Shown: positions 33,690 to 45,771 of the stretch, piece by piece
Layout: each line of letters begins with the position of its first letter
Position numbering within the stretch: the first letter of the stretch is position 1
Source: Anaspis maculata
Taxonomy: Eukaryota > Arthropoda > Insecta > Coleoptera > Scraptiidae
DNA length: 64,000 nt
NCBI GenBank assembly: GCA_949128115.1
Contig: OX421963.1
Location: 91,397,602-91,461,601 of the forward strand
Direction: 5' to 3'
The notes under the pieces: model-generated
Databases searched by the model: none
Told to the model about the DNA's origin: nothing
The model's input: the letters and a program-made list of their open reading frames with translations, nothing else
Position numbers and translations under genes: made by a program

Positions 33690-33855
33690 AACAAAAGTTT
33701 CAAACGGTGCCGCGGACAGGTGTCGGTTCAAATTGTACGTCCACTTGAACTTTTCCGCGAAATACTGGCAAAATTGTTTGTCGTAAGATTGTAGTTTTGC
33801 TGTAGTGGCGTCTCAAGTCGAAGCTTCCATTCAACTTTTTGTCGCAAAGCAAACG
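33690..33855 (-). pseudogene. decayed lola zinc-finger exon
   Basis: Downstream of exon 21 an acceptor-like TTTTTGTAG ends at 33856. What follows is recognisable as a finger pair only by changing frame: LLCDKKLNGSFDLRRHYSK in one frame and, after a one-base shift, FCQYFAEKFKWTYNLNRH in another. The second part aligns with exon 21 finger 2 (FYCQYCSCRFRNKWNLKVH), but its second cysteine is F and the last histidine is lost. The standard phase meets a stop. It keeps an AATAAA at 33673-33678, which may now serve exon 21. Confidence 0.65.
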
Positions 33856-33962
33856 CTACAAAAACTCTGCGTTAGAAAACTTCAACGGCACATTCCAAAC
33901 ACTTACCTATTTCAAACAATAAAAAAACTTGTGCAGTCACAACACAAAACAATCGTTTCCAT

Positions 33963-34141
33963 TCACATATTGTGGTGTTTATTGCAGTGGACTTTCAAAT
34001 TCCACTTGTTTCTGAACCGGCAACTGCAATACTGACAGTAAAACTGCGCTTCTTTGCCGCCGCAATGGTACCGGAGGTGTTTGTACAAAGACGGTTGGTG
34101 TTTGTAGCCCCTGCCGCAGTTCTGACAAACGTAGGGCGCAT
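33963..34141 (-). CDS. lola: lola alternative terminal exon, zinc-finger pair without ATG start (exon 21)
   Basis: Acceptor ATTTCAG ends at 34142. 59 residues: finger 1 C6-C9-H22-C27 (CQNCGRGYKHQPSLYKH), linker GGKEAQFY, finger 2 C36-C39-H52-H56 or H57 (CQYCSCRFRNKWNLKVH, CNKHH). Extra cysteines occur in finger 2. It ends NM. No poly(A) signal lies before the decayed exon downstream, so that relic may be part of its 3' UTR. Confidence 0.9.
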
Positions 34142-34144
34142 CTG

Positions 34145-35030
34145 AAATTCAAAAGGACTTGTTTAAACACGCATGACTCGAAACGACATGCAAATATCTG
34201 AATTTGGGAAACGAACATGCCGGACAAAAAAGCCGCAACTACCGGAAAATTGCAACTTTAATGGTGCTATTCATCCTTTCGACAACTGAGGCGCCGAGTT
34301 GGAATTTCGACCGGAAAGTTGCAATTTTTCTTTCGCTGCAAACTGAAACTTTTCAACAATTTATTGAATCCAAACCCCAACTAGAATATTAAGATAGATA
34401 AAAATATGTGTACGCTTGCGTATGTGTGTGTGTGTGTGGGTATCAATATAAACAACTAACAAGAACATAAAAAGTGCCCAGGGTGAAATCAGCTTATAAC
34501 AATTCCATAATAATGTTTGGTTTCTTAAATTATAATATTATATGGTTAATAATAAATTAATGCGTGTATGGTGTGATCTCATAAATTATTATAAATTGAT
34601 TTGTCTGGTTAAAACTAAATAACAAAAACAAAAAATACACAATGAAAGATGATAACTGAATAACATTCGCTTTAGAAACGCCCTGCCGGGTCAATTTCTA
34701 TGAAAATTAATTATATTTATTTATCGATTTATTTAAAAAAAAAACAAAAACTATATACCCCAACATTATACCTACTAAACTATGTATTAACACTATATAA
34801 AATACTCTTTTTTCGAAGTAAATATAACTATTCATATAAAAAAAATTATTACTCTGATTATTGCTTTTCGTAAAGGCACTACTTATTGCACCGATATTGC
34901 TTCTGTAAAATATTGCAAACGATTGTTTGATTATTTGGTTCTGTAGTTCTTGCTTCTTTGGTGATGGTTGTTTTGATTTTTTTTTTTTTGAAAAGTGCAC
35001 TTTTCATTTGCTTCTTTGTACATCGCTTTG
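34145..35030. other. AT-rich spacer with TG microsatellite
   Basis: A (TG)n run is at 34421-34440. 34690-35000 is extremely AT-rich. The open frames there are low-complexity and unsupported. Confidence 0.5.
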
Positions 35031-38000
35031 AGGGGTTTAACTGGTTCTATTGGTTCAAAATTATCATTAGGCTTCAACTGGTTCAACTGGTTCCAACAGC
35101 ATAAAAAAAAGTAGTCACACGATATGTTTTGAAAATACCAATTTGGAGCCTTACTCACAGCTTTATTTGAAGCCTTAGTGGAGCCATCAAGGTCTTTGAA
35201 AATCTGATACACTCACTAAAGTGTGAATTTCTCAAACTAGAAGCGGAGAGTTTTTCAAAAAGCCGTCACACGATATGTTTTCGAAAATACCAATTTGGAG
35301 CCTTACTTACAGCTTTATTTGAAGCCTTAGCGGAGCCATCAAGGTTTTTAATATCTGATATGCTCATTAAAGTGTAGTTGTTTCAAATTAGAAGCGAAAA
35401 GCTTCAAAAGCCGTCACACGATGTTTCCAAAAACACCAATTTGCAGCCTTACGTACAGCTTCATTTTTGAAGCCTTAGCGGAGCCATCAAGGTCTTTGAA
35501 AATCTGATAAGTTCATAAAAGTGTGATGTTTTTAAATAAAAAGTAAAGAGCTTTCTAAGAAGCTGTCACATGATATGTTTTCGAAAATACCAATTTGAAG
35601 CCTTACTTCCTGCTTTACTTGAAACCTTAGCGGAGCCATCAAGGTTTTTAAAAATCTGATATTATGCTCATTAGAGTGTAGTTGTTTCAAATTAGAAGCG
35701 AAAAGCTTTAAAAGCCGTCACACGATGTTTCCAAAAATACCAATTTTTTCAACACGATGTTGAAAAAAAAAACAATTTGGAGCCTTATCACTTACAGCTT
35801 GATTAAGAGCCCCCGTTCGCGGAGCCATCAAGGTCTTTGAACATCTGATACACTCATAAAAGTGAATTTTTTAAATTAGAAGCAAGGAGCTTTCTAAAAA
35901 GCTGTCACATATGTTTTCGAAAATACCAATTTGGAGCCTTACTGCTTTATTTGAAGTCTTAGCGGAGCCATCAAGGTTTTTAAATATCTGATATGCTCAT
36001 TAGAGTGTGGTTGTTTCAAATTAGAAGCGAAAAGCTTTAAAAGCCGTCACACGGTGTTTCCAAAAACACCTATTTGGAGCCTTACGTACAGCTCTATTTG
36101 GAGCCTTGGCGGAGCTATCAAGGCCTTGAAAAATCTTATACGCTAACTGAAGTGTAAATTTTTCCAATTAGAAGCGAAAAGCTTCCCAAAAAGGCGTCAA
36201 CGGTATATTTTCAAAAATTTGAGTTTGGAGCCTCACGTATAGCTTTATTTGAAGCCTTACCGGAGCCGTCAAGGTCTTTGAAGATCTAATACGCTCACTA
36301 GAGTGATTTTTCTCTAGTAAGAAGCGGACAGCTTTCGAAAAAGCCGCAACACGATGTTAAAAAAAAACAATTTGCCTTATTACTTACAGCTTGATTCAAA
36401 GCCTTAGCGGAGCCATCAAGGTCTTTGAAAATCGGATACGCTCATAAAAGTGTCAATTTTTTGAATTAGAAGCAAAGAGCTTTCTAAAAAGCTGTCACAT
36501 GATATGTTTTCGAAAATACCAATTTGGAGCCTTACTTACTGCTTTATTTGAAGCCTTAGCGGAGCCATCAAGGTTTTTAAAAATCTGATATGCTCATTAG
36601 AGTGTAGTTGTTTCAAATTAGAAGCGAAAAGCCTCAAAAGCAGTCACACGATGTTTCCAAAAGCACCGATTTGGAGCCTTACTTACAGCATTATTTGGAG
36701 CCTCTACGGAGCTATCAAGGCCTTGAAAAATCTGATACGCTTATTGAAGTGTTAATTTTTCCAATCAGAAGCGAAAGTCTTTCCAAAAGGACGTCGACGG
36801 AACGTTTTCAAAAATTTGAGTTTGGAGCCTTACGTACAGCTTTATTTGAAGCCTTAGCGGAGCCGTCAAGCTCTTTGATGATCTAATAGGCTCATTGGAG
36901 TGATTTTTCTTTAGTTAGAAGCGGAGAGCTTTCGAAATAGCCACAACACGATTTTGAAAAAAAAAACAATTTGGAGCCTCATTTCTTACAGCTTGATTCA
37001 AAGCTTTAGCGGAGCCATCAAGGTCTTTGGAAATCGGATACGTTCATAAAAAAGAATTTTTTAAATTAGAAGCAAAGAGCTTTCTAAAGCTGTCACATGA
37101 TATGTTTTCGAAAATACCAATTTGGAGCCTCACTTATTGTTTTATTTGAAGCCTTAGCGGAGCCATCAAGGTTTTTAAAAATCTGATATATTTGCTTATT
37201 AGAGTGTAGTTGTTTCAAATCGTAGTAGTTGTTCAAAAGCTGTCAAACGATGTTTCCAAAAACACCAATTTGGAGCCTTACGTACAGCTTCATTTGAAGC
37301 CTTAGCGGAGCTATCAAGGCCTTGAAAAATCTGATACGCTTATTGAAGTGTAAATTTCTCCAATTAGAAGCGAAAAGCTTTACAAAGAGACGTCAACGTT
37401 ATGTTTTCAAAAATTTGATTTTGGAGCCTTACGTACAGCTTTATTTGAAGCCTTAGCGGAGCCGTCAAGGTCTTTGAAGATCTAAAATGCGCATTGGAGT
37501 GATTTTTCTCTAATTAGAAGTGGACAGCTGTCGAAAAAGCCACAACACGATGTTGCAAAAACAATTTGGAGCCTTATTACTTACAGCTTGATTCGAAGCC
37601 TTAGCGGAGTTATCAAGGTCTTTAAAAATTGGATACGCTCATGAAAGTGTAAATTTTTTAAATTAGAAGCAAATAGCCTTCTAAAAAGCTGTCACATGAT
37701 ATGTTTTCAAAAATACCAATTTGGAGCCTCTCTGAAAATCTTATATGCTCAATGAAGTGTAAATTTTGTGAAATAGAAGCGAAGAGCTTTCCAAAAAGCC
37801 GTCAAACGATGTTTTCAAAAATGCCAATTTGGAGCCTTATTTACAAAAGACTTAGCGGAGCCATTAAGGTCTTTGGAAAACTGATAGACTCATTGGAGTG
37901 TGATTTTTCTAAATTAGAAGCGAAGATCTTTCCAAAAAGCCGTCACACGATATGCTTTCAATAATACCAATTTGGAATCTCAAAGCGTTATTAGAAAAGC

Positions 38001-38095
38001 CTTAGCGGAGCCATCAAGGTCTTTGAAAATCTGATGGGCTCATTGAAGTGTGAATTTTTTTGAATAGAAGCGGAGAGCTTTCTAAAAAGGGTACC
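35031..38095. repeat. ~150-bp satellite with 597-bp higher-order repeat
   Basis: About twenty monomers. Each contains CCAATTTGGAGCCTTAC, TTTGAAGCCTTAGCGGAGCC, ATCAAGGTCTTTGAAAATCT and AATTAGAAGCGAAAAGCTTT. Four monomer types alternate: the variant with ACACGATGTTGAAAAAAAAA lies near 35757, 36353, 36950 and 37548, and the variant TTTGAGTTTGGAGCC near 36221, 36818 and 37417, both ~597 bp apart. No gene is present. Confidence 0.9.
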
Positions 38096-38154
38096 ACGTA
38101 TCCAGTTTATGAAAACTATACAGTTGGGTCTGGTGGAGGGGGAAGGACCGGGGT

Positions 38155-38650
38155 ACCACAGCGATAATATTGTCTGAAATTGCGTAACAAATCGGTTCAA
38201 CCGACTTAACGGCGCACTCGGTTAGTCCTTCATAGATGCACATTCTAGCCTGGTCCAATCATTTCTAGCGCAAATGAACTTTGAATAGGAAAATTTTCAC
38301 GAAAACTACAGAATTGCAGAAACACATGTGCACATCCGGCGCGAGGCGCAAACCGCATCGTACAACGAGCCTAATGGAAAATTACCAGCTCACGACTGAT
38401 GGTTTATAAAAAGGCTTTGATCAATAGACAAAGGTCTCTTTTGATTCAGACAAGTTGGCGTACAGTTGTGGCGAGTTCTAACTCGAATTAGTTCATTTGC
38501 GCTAGAACGAACTGGACGAGGCTAGAATGGGCACCTATGCCGAAGATACCGGGTGCACCGTTAAGCCGGTCCAACCGAGACATACCGGGTGTGTTGTTGT
38601 GCAATTTCGGACAATATGACAGGAAGACGGCAACGTATTGCCGCTGTGGT
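38155..38650. mobile_element. foldback element with ~125-160 bp inverted ends
   Basis: The left arm begins ACCACAGCG and the right arm ends CGCTGTGGT. Inside, CATTCTAGCC and TCTAGCGCAAATGAAC (left, 38241-38279) mirror GTTCATTTGCGCTAGA and GGCTAGAATG (38491-38530). The unpaired centre contains TTTATAAAAAGGC (38402), which resembles a TATA box. No transposase. Confidence 0.75.
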
Positions 38651-38654
38651 AATT

Positions 38655-39078
38655 TAAAATGTTTGTATAGTCAAAGATATACCGAGTGACAACTCTTTCA
38701 TTTTGAAAACTTTACATCATTTCGAGCTCTCGAACCCGATTTCAAAGCCAGGGTTTAGACCCCTTTTTGAGTTACGAATATTGGATTATTGATCAAAATA
38801 AAAGTTGATGTGAATTCTACAGGTTTATCGAAAAATTGAACTTCCAATTATGCCAATATTTGAGGTCAGTAAAGCGTTTTGCAGAAATTTACAGAGCCAT
38901 CAAGGTTTTTGCAAATGAAAACCGCTCATAACGGTGCGAATATATATATTTTGTTTTGGTATTTTGCGAAGCTACAATTGTGACTTGACGGGACATTCTG
39001 CGGCTAAGTGCCTACATAGACGATAAATAGAAGTGTATTGAGTTTGATATTGTCGGAAAGCTCTGTACAGTCTCTTTA
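38655..39078 (+). repeat. satellite fragment with CCHC-like motif
   Basis: 38880-38940 matches the end of the 35 kb monomer (AGAGCCATCAAGGTTTTTGCAAAT). At 38970-39011 follows SYNCDLTGHSAAKC, a zinc knuckle whose first cysteine is replaced by S, then LHRR and a stop. This junction shows that knuckle and satellite were once one unit. Confidence 0.6.
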
Positions 39079-39695
39079 TACAGAGTGTTTGCAAACTTGG
39101 GATAGAAAATTGAACAGCAGGTGGGAAAATACTCAAAAATTGACAGAAACATTATGAAATTTTTTTTTGGAAATTGAAGGGTCAAAAGGTGACTGCCAAA
39201 CTCCTTCTATTTTCGTTATTTTGAAAGAAACTCTTTTCAACAGACCAAAAGGCAAATTTTTTCAACCTTTGAATGTGTTTTGTAATTTTGTCAGTGTACA
39301 GGGTTAGTCATAAATTCTTAAAAATTTATTTTTTTTCGAAAATACTTGTGGAAAGTTCTAGAGGCTATAAAACTGATGTAGAGCAACAAATAACACATAT
39401 ACTTACCTTATGAAATTTTCTGCCTGAATTTTTGAAGAAAACTGGATTTTCAGGATTTACGATTCACCTTGTATAGTAAATAAAATTACAAAAAACATTC
39501 AAAGGTTCAAACACATTGCTTTTTGGTCTGTTGAAGAGAGTTCACTGAAATCTTTCAAAATAACGAGAATAGAGGATGTCGAAAAACAACCTTTTGACCC
39601 TTTATATTTTCAAAAATTTGAGCCCTAAATTTTTAGCTCAAGCATTTCCCTAACTGCGGTTCAATTTTCTGCCCCAAGTTTGCAAACACCCTGTA
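39079..39695. mobile_element. palindromic element with a smaller element at its centre
   Basis: Outer arms 39079-39296 and 39474-39695 pair (TGTTTGCAAACTTGGG against CCCCAAGTTTGCAAACA). The centre, 39297-39473, has its own TACAGGGTTAGTC and GATTCACCTTGTA ends and resembles the central insert of the 57 kb element. Confidence 0.78.
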
Positions 39696-39917
39696 TGTGT
39701 CCGTGTTTCATCCCAATTTAATTTGTTCCTAAATTATGACGTTTTCATAATTGAAAAATGGAAAATATTGAAAAATCCAGTTGAAATATTTTTGAGCAAA
39801 CTATCGAAAAAGATGTAGCAAGTCTTGAAACGCGAGCGCCTGGAGCATTTTAGTTAGCGGAAGAATCACGTTCCTACATCAAACAGTTGAAAAGTTATTA
39901 ATTGAACTATTTCGTCA

Positions 39918-39959
39918 TGCTACAATTGCGGAAGAGCAAGTCACATGCCACCGAACTGC
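39918..39959 (+). other. CCHC zinc-knuckle motif
   Basis: Plus-strand CYNCGRASHMPPNC with all four ligands correctly spaced, followed by QKSKLSQ and a stop shortly after. No surrounding long ORF. Confidence 0.55.
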
Positions 39960-40211
39960 CAAAAATCGAAACTGTCGCAAATGTGTCAAGTTTGGTAGGC
40001 CAAAAAGCTCCTTATATTTTCTTTATTACGATTGTTTCATCCTAAGTGAATGACTTGGTATTGAGCTAGAAATTTTTGAAAACCAGTTTTCGGAAACTTG
40101 TTAACGACATAATATTCAGAGTTATGATTATCGTTTGATTTGCATAATGAGTATGAATACCATTTTCAGCAGGATAATAATTTGAATTATATAATTAATA
40201 TTCCATAGCTA

Positions 40212-41391
40212 TACGGGGTATTTCAATGAAAACGAGACACCCTGAATAAATTTTTGCTTGGTAAAATTGGAAAATTTCCCGAGACACGTCGATTTTTGTT
40301 CCAAGGGGGACATCTAAAGCATACATTGACAAATCGCTGACTTCATCTCCACCCACCCCAATTTCAAAATTCCAAATGACACCACCTATCTTGCGATACA
40401 TCAAATTAGAGAGAATAAAATTCCCTCTCTAAAAAAAAATTCAAAACTTTCAACCCCACTTCTCTTTTTCCTGAATTTTTTTCGAGTCTCCAATTTAAAT
40501 TTTTGATCATCCTTAAAAGTGGCAATTCTGTATAATTTAAAGGCCCCTTAAAATTTTTAAAGGCGTCGGTCACCTAGGAACGATCAGAAATGGGCTTCAC
40601 GATTGGCTGATTTTCTTTTAACGGCCTTTAATATTAAACGGGTTTGATACAGAATTGGCCCTAAAGTCTCTTCAATTCAGTCAGTTTTATCCTAAATAAC
40701 ATGGAAGAAGAGAATTTTTGGTGGAAAAGGTGCTACCCAAATTCAGTCTTCTGCTCTCCCCCACTCCAACATTAAAATTTACGAAGACACCACCTACCTT
40801 GTGATACACCGGATCAAAGGAAATCTATTTCTCTCTGAAAACATTTTTTTGAATTTTCAAGCCCTTCCTCAACAAATTGGACATTCAAAGTATTCTAGGA
40901 GAGAAAAGGGGTTTACAAAAATTCTTAAAATATTTTTTTCGGAAAGAGAATTCAATTCTCTTAGATTTGATATATCACAAAGTAGGTGATGTCATTTTAG
41001 ATTTTGTACTTTGAGGGGAGGGGGGAGCAAAGGGGTAAATTTGGGTGGCACTTTTTCCATAGAAAATTTTATCCCTCGATGCGTTGACTGTACTGAAGGG
41101 AACTGAAAGGTCAAAAATATTAAATTGACATTCGGAGAATTTTAGGTGGGGTTGAAAAATTTATAGATATTTTTTCAGAAAAGATTTGATTTCTTTTTAA
41201 TTTGATGTATCGCAAATTGAGTATAGTCATTTAAAATTTCAAAGTTGGTGTGGGTTGCGAGAGAGGGGGTTGGAGATGTACGCTTTAGATGTCCCCCTCG
41301 GAACAAAAATCGACGGGTCTCGGGAAATTTTCAAACTTTCACATGGCAAAAATTTATTCAGGGTGGCCCGTTTCCATTGAAATACTCTGTA
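40212..41391. mobile_element. 1.2-kb palindromic element
   Basis: GGGTATTTCAATGAAAACG at the left pairs with CGTTTCCATTGAAATACTC at the right. GACATCTAAAGC (40310) pairs with GCTTTAGATGTC (41282). Inner parts also resemble the element at 50279-51284, so the two belong to related families. Confidence 0.72.
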
Positions 41392-41600
41392 TATTATTGC
41401 TCCATCTGTAGCTTTTTGACATTATTTCGCAAAAAAGATGAACGTTTCTAATAGGCAAAGCTTACGGGTTTTAGTGAAATCGATCAAGCTTCAAGTCATA
41501 AACCACATTGATATAGCTCTTGGTTGGCTGTAAGCTGTAAACCACAGCAAAATAATCAGGTTTGAATAAGAAAAATCACGAATTCAAACTGTTTTTCAAA

Positions 41601-41642
41601 TGCTACAATTGCGATGCGACAGGACACACTGCAGTCATGTGC
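41601..41642 (+). other. CCHC zinc-knuckle motif next to satellite sequence
   Basis: CYNCDATGHTAVMC, all ligands present, in an open frame running from 41562 to 41789 (75 residues). Directly after comes AAACACAAGGTACGTTTGC, which contains a donor-like AAG/GTACGT and leads into CCAATTTGGAGCC of the 35 kb satellite. Whether it is ever spliced is unknown. Confidence 0.55.
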
Positions 41643-41887
41643 CGAAACTCAAAACACAAGGTACGTTTGCAAAGATTCCAATTTGGAGCCCGTACTTTGA
41701 GCTCTGAGTTCCTATTCAGTATTTTTGAATATTCACCCTACCTGTTACCATTCTGTTACCAAGCCTTGACTCGTAGCTCACTGCTATAACTGGATTACTA
41801 TTACACAACTGCAAACGTGCTTGTGTAAAGCAAAAAGCAGAAATTTCAAAGGGGCTTACTGGTCTCAATTTCCAAACAAACACATTA

Positions 41888-42256
41888 TACAGGGTGTTTT
41901 ATTTTGGAATGTCGTCCTTCAAGGAGGTGATAGAGTATCGAAAAATGAGTACTTTCTCGCAAAAAAAATTTGAAAAAATCAATAAAAAATAAAAAATTGA
42001 AAATTTTACAAATGTGAGAAAAGTCCGTATGACCAGCTTGTAGATACGCATCAACTTACTTTGTGTACCAAATTTGGTCAAAATCCAGTGATTAAATCTG
42101 GAGTTATCACAAAAAAAATTCAAAACTCAACTTTGGAAGCCTTTATCTCCGTTATAATGCGTGTTTCCGATATTAATTTTTTCGGCAAAGTCCACTTATT
42201 TTTTTATGCTCTATCATCTCCTCAAAGGACGACATTTGAAAATGAGACACCGTGTA
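41888..42256. mobile_element. 369-bp palindromic element
   Basis: TACAGGGTGTTTTATTTTGG ... GTCGTCCTTCAAGGAGG at the left mirrors CTCCTCAAAGGACGAC ... GAGACACCGTGTA at the right. No coding content. Confidence 0.72.
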
Positions 42257-42303
42257 TACCACGCGACATCTCTAATAAAAGCTGTCGACGAGCACTTTCG
42301 GGC

Positions 42304-43273
42304 ACAGTACGGATAACGGCCACACCCAAATCCAAACAAAAAAATTGGCAAACCACTTGGAACGTTGTGCATAACGATATTCTAAAATAAAATTTGCGGA
42401 TTATCAGGAAATTTTTCAAAAACAAAATAAGGAAGGAACAACCCGTTGAAAGAACCCCAGTTGAAGTATCTATCAAGGTCGTTGTTGTATTGTTGGTTGC
42501 CTACATCACTTCAGTGGGAAAAAAACACTGACTTTATTGAAGTGATGTAGGCAACCAACAATACAACAACGACCTTGATCGATACTTTGAGGGGTTTCCG
42601 ATGCGACTAAAAAAGTTGTTGACGGGAATCGGTTTTATTTTCAATCTTTCTTTCAAGTAGAAGCTCTCCCAATGAGAAAATGTACGGGCAATGCTATTAA
42701 ATTTCCAAAATTTCCACAAATTTTTTAATAATTTTTGAAAATTTGAAAACTAGATAGCAACGCACATACATCTTTCTTCAAGAATGTCGCATGCCAAATC
42801 TGGACTTTCTATTTTCAAAATGAAGGTGCCAAGAGTGGTTTCTACTAATTCACTTTTTCATGCCTACGGGAAACCATTTTTAGTACCTTTTTTAAAAATA
42901 GAAAATTTGGCATGCGACTTTCTTGAAGAAAGATGTATGTGCGTTGCTATCCAGTTTTCAAATTTTCAAAAATCGAAATCAAAAATTCGAAAAAAAAATA
43001 AAATTTTCGAAAATTTGATAGCATTGCCCGTATTTCTCTTTGGAGAAGTTTCTCCTTGGAGAAAAAATTAAATAAAACCGATTCCCGTCAACAAATTTTT
43101 TAGTCGCATCAGAAGCCCCTTAACTGGTGTTCTTTTAACGCGTTGTTCCTTCTTTACTTTTTTTTTGCAAAAATGGATAATTCGCAAATTTCATTTTGGA
43201 CTTCATTATACACGACGTTCTGAATGGCTTGCCAATTTTTTTTTATTTGGATTTGCGCGGTTATCCGTACTGT
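42304..43273. mobile_element. ~970-bp foldback with long arms
   Basis: ACAGTACGGATAACGG at 42304 pairs with GGTTATCCGTACTGT ending at 43273. AAGATGTATGTGCGTTGCTAT (42921 side) pairs with ATAGCAACGCACATACATCTT (42755 side). Arms cover most of the element around a centre near 42840-42890. A second, separate hairpin (42472-42579) sits in the left arm. Confidence 0.8.
42472..42579. repeat. perfect 42-bp hairpin inside the left foldback arm
   Basis: Arms 42472-42513 and 42538-42579 (ATCAAGGTCGTTGTTGTATT at the outer end) are exact reverse complements with a 24-bp loop. Perfect pairing next to a diverged larger palindrome points to a recent origin or to gene conversion. Confidence 0.85.
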
Positions 43274-43399
43274 CTTTTGTATCTGAAAAACTTGAGGAAA
43301 ATTGAGCTGTTAAGCTTCCAAAAAGTTGATTTTCAAAAAAATTTAAAACCTTTTTTGGGAAGTAAATAAGGCGATATTGATTAAAATTACAATTTTGGT

Positions 43400-44400
43400 G
43401 AATTCTTCATACGTATAATACAACTAGAGATGCTGAAGGTTCTTAAAAAAGGATGAGACATGGTTTGCGGAGCCTCGGAGCCATTAATATGTTTGAAAAA
43501 TACAAAACGCTCATTACCGTACAAATGTTTGAGAAGCACACACAAAGAGCGTTTCAAAGAACCGTCACAATAACGTACGTTTACAAGAGCTCAAATTTGG
43601 AGCCCCATTTTTTTTCAAGCCCTTTATGGAGTAACTAATTAAACACTTACCATATCATCTACCAGATTTTCACAGCATTTCACTGCTTTACTTGCACAAC
43701 TATTGAAACTGGAGACACGTATGGAGCAGTAAAATAAATTGCGAAGGGGGCTTACCAAGGGAACTCCAAATGAAAATTCTCGAACATATACAGGATGACA
43801 CAGAAGCTCCAGGCAAGTATGTCAATCAAAAAAATTGCTCCATTTTTTTCTGTAACGTCCTTCATGTTTGAAAACATCCAAAAATTTGGACTTGGACAAA
43901 GGGGGCATGGTACAGGTGCTTCAAACCACACTGTTCTAAAACATACCGAGCGGCACCTCTCCGGAAAGCTTTTGCCAAATGTTTTCAAGCAATTCACTTC
44001 CAGTTTATACGCCTTTTCCGTTAGCAAAACACCAGAGAAACCAGCGCTGAGGTTTTCACTCGAGCTTCAAGAAAAATGAAACCGAATCTTGCTACACTCC
44101 AGAAAAATCTTGAAGAATGTGAGCTTTATGAGCCAACTAGAACAGTTTTTTAGATTTCCACCAGCGTGCTAATGGCAAATGAAAAGCGCAATTTTTGTAC
44201 CGGTTCGATTCGGAGCCCGACTGCTTCAAAATCCTACATTAATATTTAAACCAAGAACTAGTTTGCGCGCGGTTCAGCTAAAGCATATTCAAAACGAGGT
44301 TCTAAGTACGAGAGGGCCCTGCATTACGCCTTTTGTGAAACTCTTTCGAGACCTGCATTCTTCGGGTCGTAACCAAAGTTGAAAAAATCATCAAAAAATC
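43400..44400. repeat. isolated diverged satellite monomers
   Basis: 43450-43625 and 44180-44260 show CGGAGCC, AAACGCTCATTA, CAAATTTGGAGCCCC and related blocks of the 35 kb monomer. No gene found. Confidence 0.5.
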
Positions 44401-44699
44401 ATCACCTCGACTGAAACGAATAAAATTGAACATGTTTCTTCCGTAAACCCTCCCTCAAGTATTTCCTCGATGCACATCACAAATGAACCCCAAATTGATA
44501 CAACAAACCACTTTTGAAAGCATTTTTTAAGACAATGCTAAGTTCAATCAACAAATTTGCTCATCTTACCAGAGTTTTCGGCATCAAGTTTGCACAAAAC
44601 ACATTTTTTGAACGCTTTTCTATGAAAATTCGAAATTTTAATCACAATCACAAGCACTAGGGCTCTAGAACCGCATGGTTTACTGGCGATAAGTTTGAA

Positions 44700-45340
44700 A
44701 ACGGGCAATTCTAACCTCAAACTGTGACACCGGTGTAAACAAACCTGACAGCTGCACGCGCGGACTGGTACTGGAATCGGTACGAATCCGGCCAAGTGGA
44801 AGCACGGCGTCCGTCAAAAACGCTTTGAATAATTCAAAAAAGAGAGCTGGAAAGCAAAAAAGCCGTCTTAAGATTCGTGTACGTTAACTAAATTGCTTAT
44901 TTTACATATTAAACTATGTTTTGATTGAATTTTGAATGAAATCGAATAATGGAAAAGACTGAAGTGAAAGGTGACAAGTGACAAGTCGGTATTGGATCCG
45001 GTACGAATTGGGCGCAAATCGAATGGAAATGTGATTTTTGCAAAAAAACTTTCGAATAACTATTACTGACGTATAAAACTGGTAAAACTGGACAAAAACC
45101 GTTCAGTAAGCGTTTATACAAGCACCAATTTGACGCAGTTTTTTTTGTTACCGCAAATAGGAAATGATTGACGTTTTCCAGGTTGACAAGTTGGAACTGG
45201 ATTCGATACGAGCTGTAGTGAATGGAAACGGGAATTTTGCAAAAAACCGGTGAAATTGATTGAAATTTATGCAAAAATCGAAAACGGTGGGTTCAGTACG
45301 CGTTTATTGGAAGCGCTGCGGCCGCTTTGTACAACAAAGC
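44700..45340. repeat. three diverged ~210-bp direct repeats
   Basis: TACTGGAATCGGTACGAAT (44768), TATTGGATCCGGTACGAATT (44989) and AACTGGATTCGATACGAG (45193) each start a similar block ending near a GTTCAGTAAGCGTTTAT-like stretch. Confidence 0.6.
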
Positions 45341-45771
45341 ATTTTTCAAGCCGAATTTGCGAACTATTCTGCGTTGCAACGTCGCAACACTTTGACGTAA
45401 GTGTCAAAATTTGAGATTTCGAAGTTGGGATCCCAAGTTTTTTACTAGAAAAACGAAAGAAAACTAAGGAAACTTGAGCTGAAGTGATGATTCTCGTTAA
45501 AAAGTGCGAAAAGACGTTCTTGTAGAATGGCTGGATTTTGTAAAATGCTTGGTAAGACCCAATTTTTTTTCAAGTGTTTCACTAGAGCTGGGAGAAGGGG
45601 CTACAAATCCAAGAGTTTCACAAAAGGCCCAGCGCAAGGACTCTGAACGGGTACGAAACCGAGAACCTCTCAATCACCCTATAATATCTAAATTCCTTCG
45701 ATGCTTCCTCAGGAAATTATTATTGTACTATTTCAGCTCGACAAGATCTCGTTTTTTTTTTCTCGCAGAGA

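Noticed and set aside
35031..38095. Regularly spaced repeats resembling a CRISPR array
   Set aside because: Units are ~150 bp, diverged and contiguous with no unique spacers; this is a eukaryotic satellite.
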